Source: Xanthomonas sacchari (lineage in GTDB: Bacteria; Pseudomonadota; Gammaproteobacteria; Xanthomonadales; Xanthomonadaceae). From it: a stretch of DNA of 64,000 bases. Of this stretch, positions 9,267 through 18,682 are shown one piece after another (position 1 is the stretch's first letter; every line of letters starts with the position of its first letter). Location: the NCBI RefSeq assembly GCF_040529065.1, contig NZ_CP132343.1, forward strand, positions 4,791,001-4,855,000, written 5' to 3'. The notes below the pieces were generated by a model, which was not told the DNA's origin, did not search any database, and saw only the letters and a program-made list of their open reading frames with translations. Position numbers and translations under genes: made by a program.

Positions 9267-9590
9267 ATGACCGATCAGCCGCAGGGGCATCCGCCCTTCG
9301 ATCTCGCCACCGCCCAGCAATTGCTCACGCTTCTGTCCACCGACGACGACTTCCGCGCGCTGTTCGCGCAGGATCCGGGCGCGGCGCTGCGTAGCCTCGG
9401 CTTGTCCGATCAACGCGCCGCCGCCGCGGTTGAGGAGCCGACCTGCCTGTGCACGTCGGACCTGGCGAGCAAGGAAGAAATCCAGGAAGCCCTGGAACTG
9501 CTGCTGGCCTACCTCACCGCCGAGGGCACGCATACGGTCGTTCACTGCTTCGAAGCAGGTTCCGTTGTCGCCAGCCTGACCGCCAAATAG
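9267..9590 (+). CDS. NHLP-type RiPP precursor peptide
   Basis: 107-residue peptide. Residues ~11-50 form a helical leader like the nitrile-hydratase-like (NHLP) leaders: 'FRALFAQDPGAALRSLGL' fits the usual FRxxL-xDPxAALxxLG pattern. The remainder carries three cysteines, Cys60 and Cys62 in 'PTCLCTSD' and Cys94 in 'VVHCFEAGSV', separated by a helical 'EIQEALELLLAYLTAEGT' stretch. This matches the family named NHLP-related RiPP peptide (TIGR04509). No Gly-Gly leader cleavage site is seen. It sits between a SagB-like dehydrogenase and the peptide-modification-system cyclase, its expected partners. The last 49 bases overlap the 3' end of the cyclase gene on the other strand. Start ATG 9267 follows AGGGGA; the open frame upstream is ignored. 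Confidence 0.8.
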   Translation: MTDQPQGHPPFDLATAQQLLTLLSTDDDFRALFAQDPGAALRSLGLSDQRAAAAVEEPTCLCTSDLASKEEIQEALELLLAYLTAEGTHTVVHCFEAGSVVASLTAK

Positions 9591-12169
9591 GTCGGTAGCG
9601 CTTGCCCCGCCCAGGCACGACGGAAGGTTTCCGCCTTCTGCCGCGCCTGGTCGGTCTGGCCCAGGCTGGCCAGGATTTCCGTGGTACTTACCACTGCCAG
9701 GTTCGCATCGGCGACATTCATCGATTGCAGGGCCAATCCACCGATCGGTTCGATGTACGCCAGGCCGCGGCGCGCGACCAACCAGTCGTTTTCGGCCAGG
9801 GCCTGCTTCTTCTCGCCGGCCGCGAGCAACGCGTCGCGCAGGCTGACGTGGAGTTGATACGGCTCCCGGCCATCGATCTGTTCACGCAACAAGGCGACCG
9901 CGCGCTCGGGATTTCCGCTATCGACGAACTGCTGCGCCCGCAGCAGGGACAGCAGCTTGATCATCGGCGGGAAGCCGGACTGCGTGACCAGCGAAGCGAG
10001 CTGCGCAGCGTGGACGTCGTACAGCGTGTGGTCGCCGCTGCGCTGTGCCAGGCGGATCGCCGACATCGCCACGATCACGAGATCGTCGCGATCGCCAGCA
10101 TCGCCGTGGACCGCGCGCTCCAGAGCTTCGTCAGCGATCCGCGCCAACATCGTCCGATCCACCGTCCGCGGATCGGTGACGAAGGCGACCGCCTGCTGTG
10201 CGATCTGCAGGGGATAGCGGATCACTGGCTCGGCATCCGCCGACGCAGCCACCGCCGCCTGCGCGGCAGCGGCGGCATCGCCCAAGCGCCCCTGGTCCAA
10301 GGGAATGGAAATCTGTTCGAAGTGGTCGGTCAGCGCTGCTCCTGACGCCGCCAGTGCCGCCATGATCCTGCCAGCTGCCGGATAGTCCTTCATCGCAGCG
10401 AACGCAGCGGCGTGGCGTCGGGTTGCGGGATAGCCACCAAGCTCCTCGGCCTGTTTGAAGGCGTTCAGCGCGTCGCCGTAACGGCCCTGCGCCAGGTAGA
10501 TGCGACCCTGCAATTCCACCGCCACGTCGCGCAGCGGATTCTGCGGCACCGCGAACTTCTGCACGCTATGCTCGGCGGAAGCGTAATTGCCCTCGGTGAA
10601 CTCGTCCCAGGCGAACTGCGCCGCGCCGGCGTAGTAGTCCGGATACAGTTCCGACAGCATCTTCCACTTCTGCTTGGCCTGCCGCCACGGGTGCGGCCCC
10701 AGTTCGCTCGCCCACGCATCCAGGTATAGCGCATCACGCTCGGACAGATGGTCGCGCAGGGCCATGGCCTTGGCCAGGTACTGCAACGCCGCGCGATTGT
10801 TGGCGGTGGAGATCTCGACCCGCATCGATCCCATGTAGGCCAGCGCGAAGTCCTTGTCGATCTCCGCCGCCTTGACGAAGTACTGATCGGCGGATCGGAA
10901 ATCACGCCGAGTGAAGTACTTCATCGCGATCGCATAGGCCTTCAAAGCGTCCAGGCTGCTGGTGGTGACACTGGGCAGCGGAGGCGAGTTCTTCCTGATG
11001 ACCTCCTCGCCTTCGCCCAACTGCTCGCGCAGCGAAGCGGTCACCGCGTCGATGGACGCCAGCACCGAGCCAGCGCCGCGGCCGTCGCGGGACTCGGCAT
11101 AGACGGTCGCCTGCGTACGCGGATCGACCACCTCCGCGCTCACCCGCACCCGCCCGCCGACCTCCGACACCGTGGCGAGCAGCACGGCGCGCGCGCCGTC
11201 GCGCTGCGCGATCTCAGAGGCCGTGGCGCGATCAAGTGGCGTGTGCTCCGGATCGCGGCGCATCCGCGTAAGCGTATCGCGCACCTTCAGATCACTGAGC
11301 ACATTGACGTAGCGCGACTGCTCCAGGCTGATGCGAAAGGCCTGCTGCAGCGAATCGTCCAACGCCACATCGCCCGTCAGATTCCGCAAATCCCCCACCA
11401 CCACCCAATCGCGTTCGGCGAAGGCGATGGCCGGCTGCGGGCGGGTGACGAACCAGATGCCGACCGCGAACGCGGCGATCAGCGCGGCCTCCGCCGCCAG
11501 CGCCGCCGGCCGGCGCCACAGCGGGATATCGCGCCAGGCCTTGGGCGTGGGCTTGGGCGCGCGTAGCGGGGTGTGGCCGATCTCGCCGACTTCGTAGATC
11601 TCCAGCGGGGTCGGCACGCCCTTGAAGCGCCAGCGGCCGTGCGATTTCCACAGCAGGCGCTCGCCGCGCTCGCCCAGTTCGCGCGCAGCGCGGTGGGTCA
11701 GCGACTCGGCCACCGCCGACAGCAGGATCTGCCCGGGCCGGGCCAGAGTCATCAGCCGCGCCGCGGTCGGCTTGGCCAGGCCTTCCACCTCCAGCGGCTT
11801 GGCGCCCACCTGCACGGCGGCGTCGCTGTTGCGCCAGGTCAGCACTTCGCCCACGTGCAGGCCGGCGCGCACCTTCAGGTCGAGCTTGCGCTGCGTGCCC
11901 AGCTCGCGCAGGCCGCGGCCGTAGTCCAGGGCGAAGCCGAGGCCGTCGATCGGCCGTTCGAACAACAGCAGCAGGCCGTCGGAACGGTCGATCAGGCGCC
12001 CGCGCCAGCGCTGCTGCAGTTCCAGCACCAGCGAGTCGTGCCGCTTGAACAGCTCGGCCGCGTTGGCGTCGCCGAGCTTTTCCACCAGCGCCACCGAGTC
12101 GCACAGGTCGGTCAGCAGCAGGGTGCGTAGCTGCGGGACCTCGGGCGGCGGTGCGATGGCGTCGGTCAT
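9542..12169 (-). CDS. Class III nucleotide cyclase with TPR domain (peptide modification system cyclase; XC_0250-like)
   Basis: 875 residues. Residues ~12-195 are a class III adenylate/guanylate cyclase domain: metal-binding Asp21 in 'LLTDLCDSV' and Asp64 in 'RSDGLLLLFE', then 'RAGLHVGEVL' and 'PTAARLMTLARPGQILLS', where Arg138 fits the transition-state arginine but the usual Asn is Thr. One membrane helix lies near 222-241, then a ~630-residue periplasmic or cytoplasmic helical-repeat (TPR) region ('FALAYMGSMR', 'RIYLAQGRYGDALNAFKQAE'). NCBI calls this family 'putative peptide modification system cyclase' (TIGR04510). From memory, X. campestris XC_0250 of the same build makes cGMP. It follows the cNMP-GGDEF gene by 27 bases in one operon, and overlaps the RiPP precursor gene tail to tail. 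Confidence 0.85.
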   Translation of the reverse strand: MTDAIAPPPEVPQLRTLLLTDLCDSVALVEKLGDANAAELFKRHDSLVLELQQRWRGRLIDRSDGLLLLFERPIDGLGFALDYGRGLRELGTQRKLDLKVRAGLHVGEVLTWRNSDAAVQVGAKPLEVEGLAKPTAARLMTLARPGQILLSAVAESLTHRAARELGERGERLLWKSHGRWRFKGVPTPLEIYEVGEIGHTPLRAPKPTPKAWRDIPLWRRPAALAAEAALIAAFAVGIWFVTRPQPAIAFAERDWVVVGDLRNLTGDVALDDSLQQAFRISLEQSRYVNVLSDLKVRDTLTRMRRDPEHTPLDRATASEIAQRDGARAVLLATVSEVGGRVRVSAEVVDPRTQATVYAESRDGRGAGSVLASIDAVTASLREQLGEGEEVIRKNSPPLPSVTTSSLDALKAYAIAMKYFTRRDFRSADQYFVKAAEIDKDFALAYMGSMRVEISTANNRAALQYLAKAMALRDHLSERDALYLDAWASELGPHPWRQAKQKWKMLSELYPDYYAGAAQFAWDEFTEGNYASAEHSVQKFAVPQNPLRDVAVELQGRIYLAQGRYGDALNAFKQAEELGGYPATRRHAAAFAAMKDYPAAGRIMAALAASGAALTDHFEQISIPLDQGRLGDAAAAAQAAVAASADAEPVIRYPLQIAQQAVAFVTDPRTVDRTMLARIADEALERAVHGDAGDRDDLVIVAMSAIRLAQRSGDHTLYDVHAAQLASLVTQSGFPPMIKLLSLLRAQQFVDSGNPERAVALLREQIDGREPYQLHVSLRDALLAAGEKKQALAENDWLVARRGLAYIEPIGGLALQSMNVADANLAVVSTTEILASLGQTDQARQKAETFRRAWAGQALPTYLAVRLATTEPASKQ

Positions 12170-12196
12170 GGCGGCGGCTCGGCGGGACGCGGTGGC

Positions 12197-13240
12197 TCAG
12201 CAGGGGGCAGAGGCGAGGTCGTGCCAGTACAGGCGATTGCCGCCCTGGCGCTTGGCCTCGTACAGCGCCGCATCGGCGTTGGCGTACCAGTCGTTCCAGT
12301 CCGAGTGCGGATCGACGCGGCTGATGCCGATGCTGACCGGGCAGATGTGCGGCGCCGGGTGCGGCACGCCCAGCAGGTTCTGCACGGTGGCGAGCACGAA
12401 CTCACCGATGCGGCGCAGGTCCTCGACGTTGCCGGCGGCCACCAGCAGGCAGAACTCGTCGCCGCCCAGGCGGCAGGCGATGTCGTCCGGCCCGGCCACC
12501 GAGCGCAGGATGTTGGCGACGTTCTGCAAGACGCGGTCGCCGACCAGGTGGCCGTGCGCATCGTTGATGTGCTTGAAGCGGTCGCAGTCGATCAGCAACA
12601 GGCCCGGGCCGGGCGAGCGGCCGTCGCGGCGGCACTCCTGCAGGCGCAGGATCAGCCCGCGGCGGTTGTGCAGGCCGGTCAGTTCGTCGGTGCGCACCAG
12701 CTCTTCGGTCTGGGTCAGCTGATGGGTGGTGGCGTAGAGGTTGTCCAGCGCCGCTTCCAGGTCGCGGTTGCGCCGGCGCAGTTGGCGGATCAGGGTCTGC
12801 TCGTTCATCACCACGCGCACGATGGTGCGGCGGAGGAAGTAGGCGACCACGCCCGGGTCGCGCTCGACCAGGCGCTGGAAATCGTCGTGGTCCAGCTCCA
12901 CCAGCGCGCCGTCGCTGGCGGCCAGCGCGTCGGCGCTGCGCATGTGGTTGCCGATCAGCAGGCCCAGTTCGCCGAAGAACTCGCCGTGGCCCAGGTGCTT
13001 GACCACCAGGTCCTCGCCGAAATCCAGGTCGATCACGCCGCTGGTGATCACGAACATGGCGCTGCCGCCGTCGCCGCGGCGAAACAGCACGTCGCCGGCG
13101 CGCACCGTGCGGGCGCGGCCGAATTCGGAAAACAGGCGCAATTCCGCGGCGGTCAGCACCGCCAGCTCGTTCGGCTTCGGAGCGACCGCAGCGTTGGAAA
13201 TTGTGCCGCGTGCGGTGGATGCGGCGCTGTCGCAGCTCAT
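12197..13240 (-). CDS. Cyclic-nucleotide-binding diguanylate cyclase (XC_0249-like)
   Basis: 347 residues. N-terminal cNMP-binding domain, residues ~30-145 ('RAGDVLFRRGDGGSAMFVI', 'GEFFGELGLLIGNHMRSADA' as the phosphate-binding cassette), a short helical linker, then a GGDEF domain with the intact catalytic motif GGDEF at 259-263 and 'LTGLHNRRGL'. The allosteric RxxD inhibition site five residues upstream reads GPDD, so product inhibition is probably absent. The expected role is to make c-di-GMP in response to a cyclic mononucleotide. X. campestris XC_0249, with this layout, is reported (from memory) to bind cGMP made by its neighbour XC_0250 and to affect virulence and biofilm. It is the first gene of an operon with the cyclase. 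Confidence 0.88.
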   Translation of the reverse strand: MSCDSAASTARGTISNAAVAPKPNELAVLTAAELRLFSEFGRARTVRAGDVLFRRGDGGSAMFVITSGVIDLDFGEDLVVKHLGHGEFFGELGLLIGNHMRSADALAASDGALVELDHDDFQRLVERDPGVVAYFLRRTIVRVVMNEQTLIRQLRRRNRDLEAALDNLYATTHQLTQTEELVRTDELTGLHNRRGLILRLQECRRDGRSPGPGLLLIDCDRFKHINDAHGHLVGDRVLQNVANILRSVAGPDDIACRLGGDEFCLLVAAGNVEDLRRIGEFVLATVQNLLGVPHPAPHICPVSIGISRVDPHSDWNDWYANADAALYEAKRQGGNRLYWHDLASAPC

Positions 13241-13402
13241 CCGGCCCCCTAATCTGACGTCGCTGGCCCCTGTCCGGTGAGCATATCACCTACACATGGC
13301 GCTCACGATACATTTCACAGCCAATCTCGCCCCGCCAGGAGACGCCACAGCAAGCTGTCGCACGCGGTAGACATCGTCGCCGCGCCATCGGCACCCGCGC
13401 GT

Positions 13403-13429
13403 AAAAAAAGCCCGGGCGAACCCGGGCTT
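13403..13429 (-). terminator. Rho-independent terminator of aceA
   Basis: On the minus strand a GCCCGGG/CCCGGGC stem with a 4-base loop (13410-13427) is followed by seven T (13403-13409 read as A on the plus strand). It lies 47 bases after the aceA stop, and before the convergently placed cNMP-GGDEF start region. Confidence 0.85.
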
Positions 13430-13476
13430 CCCACCTCCTGCCAGGGAGGGGCGATCGATCGGCACCTGGCTGCAGG

Positions 13477-14772
<1,296 letters not shown>

Positions 14773-14918
14773 CTGGCGTTCTCCTCGAAAAAATGGATGC
14801 AGCGATGAAACGGTGGGGGTGTGGCTGGATTGAAGGCCTGGCCGGCATGGAAGGAGTCAGACGCAGGGACATCGCTTTCACGATTCCCCATTCCCAAATC
14901 CCCATTCCCGGCGTCCCA

Positions 14919-16559
14919 TCAATCAATCAACTGATAGGCCGGCAAGGTCAGGAAATCGGCCAGTTCTTCGTCGCGCGTCAGCCGATCCAGCAACGCGATG
15001 GCCTCGTCCACCCGCGCCCCGCCCGGCAGCAGCGCGCGCTCGCCCAGCCGTGCCGGCAACTGCCGCAGGCAGGCGTCGAACAGGGCGAAATCGATGGCGG
15101 TGCCGTCGTCCAGGTGCAGGCCGCCCACGTGCAGCCATTGCCACAGCTGGCTGCGGCTGATCTCGGCGGTGGCGGCGTCCTCCATCAGGTGGTGGATCGG
15201 CACGCAGCCGTTGCCGTCCAGCCACGCCGCCAGGTAGCGCACGCACACTTCGATGTTGCCCTCGAAGCCGGCGCGGGTGATGGTGCCGGTGGACGGGGCG
15301 ATCAGCGTGTCGCGGTCGGCCTGCACGTCCTCGCGGCGCACCGCATGCTGGTTCGGCGTGCGCATGTGTTCGTCGAACACCGCACGGGCGATCGGGATCA
15401 GCGCCGGGTGCGCCACCCAGGTGCCGTCGTGGCCGGCGGTGACCTCGCGCAGCTTGTCCGCGCGCACCCGCGCCATCGCCTGTTCGTTGGCCGCCTCGTC
15501 GTGGCTGATCGGGATCTGCGCGGCCATGCCGCCCATCGCATGCGCGCCGCGGCGGTGACAGGTGCGGATCAGCAGTTCCGAATAGGCCTTCAGGAACGGC
15601 TGGGTCATGGTCACCTGACCGCGCTCGGGCAGCACCCGGTCCGGATGCCGGCGGAAGGTCTTCAGGTAGGAAAAGATGTAGTCCCAGCGGCCGCAGTTCA
15701 GGCCGACGATGCGCCCGCGCAGCGCATGCAGGATCTCGTCCATCTCGAACACCGCCGGCAGCGTCTCGATCAGCACGGTGACCTTGATCTGGCCCTGCGG
15801 CAGGCCGAGCATGTCCTCGATGTGGGCCAGCGCGGTCTCCCACAGCGCCGCTTCCTCCATCGACTGCAGCTTGGGCAGGTACAGGTACGGGCCGCGGTCC
15901 TTGGCCTGCAGCGCGCGACCGTTGTGGAAGGCGAACAGCGCCGCATCGAACAGGCCGCCGGCCAGCGGCTGGCCATCGACCAGCACGTGCTTCTCGTCCA
16001 GGTGCCAGCCGCGCGGGCGCACGATCAGCACCGCCTGTTCCTCGTAGGGACGCAGCGCATAGCGCTTGCCCGGGCTGCCGTCGCGTGCGGCCGGCGAGGT
16101 GAAGGTCAGCGTCCCGGCCACCGCCTCGGCCAGCGCGCGCTGGCCGGCGACCAGGTTGCGCCAGGTCGGCGCGGTCGAGTCCTCGAAGTCGGCCATGTAC
16201 ACCTTGGCGCCGGAGTTCAGCGCGTTGATGACCATCTTCGGATCGGTAGGTCCGGTGATCTCGACCCGGCGGTCCTGCAGCGCCTCGGGCAGCGGCGCCA
16301 CCTGCCAGTCGCCCTCGCGGATCGCACGGGTGTCGTCACGGAAGTCCGGCAAGCCGCCGGCGTCGAAGAACGCCTGGCGCTCGCGGCGCGCCGCCAGCCG
16401 CGCCTGCCGCTCCGGCTCGATCGCCCGGTGCAGCGACACCAGCAGGGCCAGCAGCGGCGGCGGCAGCAGGGCGTCCTGGCCGGCCAGCGAGGTGGTGAGC
16501 GCGATGCCCGGCGTGGAACGCGTGGGGTCTGGAGCGACAGCGAAAGCGGGGGCGGACAT
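14919..16559 (-). CDS. aceB: Malate synthase A
   Basis: 546 residues from ATG 16559 (MSAPAFAVAPDP). Condenses glyoxylate with acetyl-CoA to malate, the second step of the glyoxylate bypass. Type A signatures are clear: 'KMVINALNSGAKVYMADFED', 'NLVAGQRALAEAV', 'RPRGWHLDEKHV', 'IVGLNCGRWDYIFSYLKTF' and 'HAMGGMAAQIPI'. The C-terminal helical domain 'GIEVCVRYLAAWLDGNGCVP'-like region (ENIEVCVRYLAAWLDGNG) is complete. The longer open frame upstream of 16559 is not used because AGGAAT lies before this ATG. The gene is divergent from a LysR regulator with palindromic control sites between. Confidence 0.96.
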   Translation of the reverse strand: MSAPAFAVAPDPTRSTPGIALTTSLAGQDALLPPPLLALLVSLHRAIEPERQARLAARRERQAFFDAGGLPDFRDDTRAIREGDWQVAPLPEALQDRRVEITGPTDPKMVINALNSGAKVYMADFEDSTAPTWRNLVAGQRALAEAVAGTLTFTSPAARDGSPGKRYALRPYEEQAVLIVRPRGWHLDEKHVLVDGQPLAGGLFDAALFAFHNGRALQAKDRGPYLYLPKLQSMEEAALWETALAHIEDMLGLPQGQIKVTVLIETLPAVFEMDEILHALRGRIVGLNCGRWDYIFSYLKTFRRHPDRVLPERGQVTMTQPFLKAYSELLIRTCHRRGAHAMGGMAAQIPISHDEAANEQAMARVRADKLREVTAGHDGTWVAHPALIPIARAVFDEHMRTPNQHAVRREDVQADRDTLIAPSTGTITRAGFEGNIEVCVRYLAAWLDGNGCVPIHHLMEDAATAEISRSQLWQWLHVGGLHLDDGTAIDFALFDACLRQLPARLGERALLPGGARVDEAIALLDRLTRDEELADFLTLPAYQLID

Positions 16560-16611
16560 GTGGGGATTCCTCGATGTTTCCGGGGCTCCACCGTGATGCC
16601 AGGGCATGTAT

Positions 16612-16657
16612 TTGACAAAGCAGTTTTGTCAATGCTTTATATAAGTCAGCCTTATAT
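16612..16657. promoter_or_regulatory. Two palindromes in the aceB/lysR divergent promoter
   Basis: Two inverted repeats sit side by side in an AT-rich island in the 108-base gap: TTGACAAA (16612-16619) with TTTGTCAA (16625-16632), and ATATAAG (16639-16645) with CTTATAT (16651-16657). LysR regulators typically bind such T-N11-A palindromes next to their own divergent gene, so these are probable binding sites controlling aceBA and the regulator. TTGACA at 16612 could also be a -35 box. Confidence 0.65.
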
Positions 16658-16667
16658 CCATTACGTC

Positions 16668-17636
16668 ATGGCCACGGGAAGCGCTGCAACCCCTCGATTT
16701 CCTTACAAATCCGACCGGCTCAAACCGTTGCGTGCGTTCTGCCAGACGGTGCGCCTGGGGGCGGTGTCGCGGGCCGCGGAGGCCTTGTTCGTCAGCCAGC
16801 CGGCGGTGACGCTGCAGTTGCAGGCGCTGGAACGGGAACTGGGGGTGGTGCTGTTCGAGCGCAGCGGCCGGCGCCTGGTGCCCAGCCGCGAGGGCCAGTT
16901 GCTGTACGAGATGGCGCAGCCGCTGGTGGAGAGCCTGGACCGGCTGGAGGCCGACTTCCGCGAGAAGGCACGCGGGCTGGACGCCGGCGAGCTCAACGTG
17001 GCCGCCAACAGTTCCACCATCCTCTACCTGCTGCCGAAGATCGTGGAGGCCTTCCGCGCCCGCCACCCGCAGGTTCGGCTGACGCTGCACAACGCGATCA
17101 GCGCCGACGGCACCGACCTGCTGCGCGAGGACGCGGTGGACCTGGCGGTCGGCTCCATGCTCGACGTCCCCGCCGACCTCAGCTATGCCCCGGTGTACCG
17201 CTTCGAACAGTTGCTGATCGCCCCGCACGACCATCCGCTGGCACGCAAGCCGAAGCTGACCCTGGAGGACCTGTCGCCCTACCCGCTGATCCTGCCGCCG
17301 CGGCGCCAGGTCACCTACCGCCTGGTCGACCTGGTGTTCCAGCAGGCGCGCGTGCCCTACACCGTGGCGCTGGAGGTCGGCGGCTGGGAAGTGATCAAGC
17401 AGTACGTGGCGATGGGCATGGGCGTGTCCATCGTCAGTTCGATCTGCCTCACCGACGCCGACCGCGCGCGCCTGGCCACCCGCGCCCTGGGCGATTACTT
17501 CCCGGCGCGCAGCTACGGCGTGGTGGTGCGCAAGGGCAAGTACCTGTCGCCGCAGGCACGCGCCTTCATCGAACTGATCCAGCCGGACCTGTTCACCCCG
17601 CGCGGCTACGACGAGAGCGGGCCGTCGGAGCGCTGA
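16668..17636 (+). CDS. LysR-family regulator, probably of the glyoxylate bypass
   Basis: 322 residues. N-terminal winged helix-turn-helix 'LRAFCQTVRLGAVSRAAEAL' followed by 'VSQPAVTLQLQALERELGVV', then an effector-binding domain of the type 2 periplasmic fold, resembling CysB/CbbR-like members. ATG 16668 gives MATGSAATPRF before the helix-turn-helix; an open frame extends far upstream but is antisense to aceB. No strong ribosome-binding site is visible, so a leaderless or weakly translated message is possible. Being divergent from aceBA with palindromes between, control of the bypass is the likely role; the inducer is unknown. Confidence 0.88.
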   Translation: MATGSAATPRFPYKSDRLKPLRAFCQTVRLGAVSRAAEALFVSQPAVTLQLQALERELGVVLFERSGRRLVPSREGQLLYEMAQPLVESLDRLEADFREKARGLDAGELNVAANSSTILYLLPKIVEAFRARHPQVRLTLHNAISADGTDLLREDAVDLAVGSMLDVPADLSYAPVYRFEQLLIAPHDHPLARKPKLTLEDLSPYPLILPPRRQVTYRLVDLVFQQARVPYTVALEVGGWEVIKQYVAMGMGVSIVSSICLTDADRARLATRALGDYFPARSYGVVVRKGKYLSPQARAFIELIQPDLFTPRGYDESGPSER

Positions 17637-17672
17637 GCGCGGCGGCGCATGCCGTCGCCGGCATCGCGCCGC

Positions 17673-18590
17673 TCAGCCGGGGCGATCCCACTGCGGCGGC
17701 TGCCCGATCGCCTGCCGCAGCACATGCGCCAATCGCGCCACCCGCGCCGGCAGCGGCGTCTGGCTCGGCACCAGCCACAGCCACTGCTGCGGCCCGGACG
17801 GCAACGCCGCCTCGTGGAACAGCGCGCGCAGGCGATGCCGCCGCAGATCCTCGCCGACCAGCCAGGTCGGCAGGCAGGCCACGCCCAGGCCATCCAGCGC
17901 GGCCAGGCGCAGGGTTTCCAGATCGTCGCAGCGCAGCCGCCGCGTGGGCAGCGCCGCGTCCGCGCCGAGCACATGGCGCCAACTGATGACCGTGTCGTCG
18001 TGGCGCTTGTCGAGCAACGCGTGCGTGGCCAGCGCCGGCAAGCGGTCGACCGGCCCGGCGCCGTGCAGGTAGGCGGGACTGGCGCAGACCACCCGCCGCA
18101 ACGGGGCCAGCCGCAACGCGCCGTCCGGCGCCGGATCCGGACCGAGCCGGATCACCGCATCCAGGCGCCGGCGCAGCGGGATGTCGAACCGCTCCACCAG
18201 GTCCAGGTCGACGTGCAACTGCGGGTGCCGCCGCGCCAGCGCCGCCAGCAACGGCATCAGCTGCGTGCGGCCGAACGACGGCAGGCAGCTCAGGCGCAAG
18301 GTGCCCGCCACCTCGCCCTGCAGTTGCGCCAGTTCCGCGCGGGTGTCGGCCAGGCCGCCGAGCAGCGTGGCGGCGCGCGCCTGCAGGACGCGTCCGGCCT
18401 CGGTGAGGCTCAGGCTGCGGCTGGAGCGGATCAGCAGCTGCGTGCCCAGCGCCTTCTCCAGCGCATCCAGGCTGCGGCTGAGCGAGGACGTGGCGACGCC
18501 GCGATGACGCGCCGCGGCGGACAGGCTGCCCGCCTCGATCACGTCGAGGAACGCCTGCAACTGGCCGAACATCCGCTCGAAATCGTGCAT
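17673..18590 (-). CDS. LysR-family regulator, divergent from a hydrolase
   Basis: 305 residues. Helix-turn-helix 'FLDVIEAGSLSAAARHRGVA' then 'SSLSRSLDALEKALGTQLL' and 'LTEAGRVLQ'; C-terminal substrate-binding domain with 'LSCLPSFGRTQLMPLLAAL'. It belongs to the large group of LysR proteins most similar to DsdC/GcvA-like or CrgA-like members. ATG 18590 is 92 bases from the ATG of the divergent alpha/beta hydrolase, which is its most likely target. Convergent with the upstream aceBA regulator. Confidence 0.88.
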   Translation of the reverse strand: MHDFERMFGQLQAFLDVIEAGSLSAAARHRGVATSSLSRSLDALEKALGTQLLIRSSRSLSLTEAGRVLQARAATLLGGLADTRAELAQLQGEVAGTLRLSCLPSFGRTQLMPLLAALARRHPQLHVDLDLVERFDIPLRRRLDAVIRLGPDPAPDGALRLAPLRRVVCASPAYLHGAGPVDRLPALATHALLDKRHDDTVISWRHVLGADAALPTRRLRCDDLETLRLAALDGLGVACLPTWLVGEDLRRHRLRALFHEAALPSGPQQWLWLVPSQTPLPARVARLAHVLRQAIGQPPQWDRPG

Positions 18591-18682
18591 CGTTGCAGTT
18601 TACGCAATGCCGGATTGCAGCGGTGCGCGTGCATGGTGAGTGCCCCGCCGCGGCACCGCGGCCCTGCACAGGAGCCTGTCCC

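Noticed and set aside
14793-16667. Plus-strand open frame leading into the LysR gene
   Set aside because: Antisense to aceB, with His/Arg/Gln-rich composition typical of a shadow; LysR starts at 16668.
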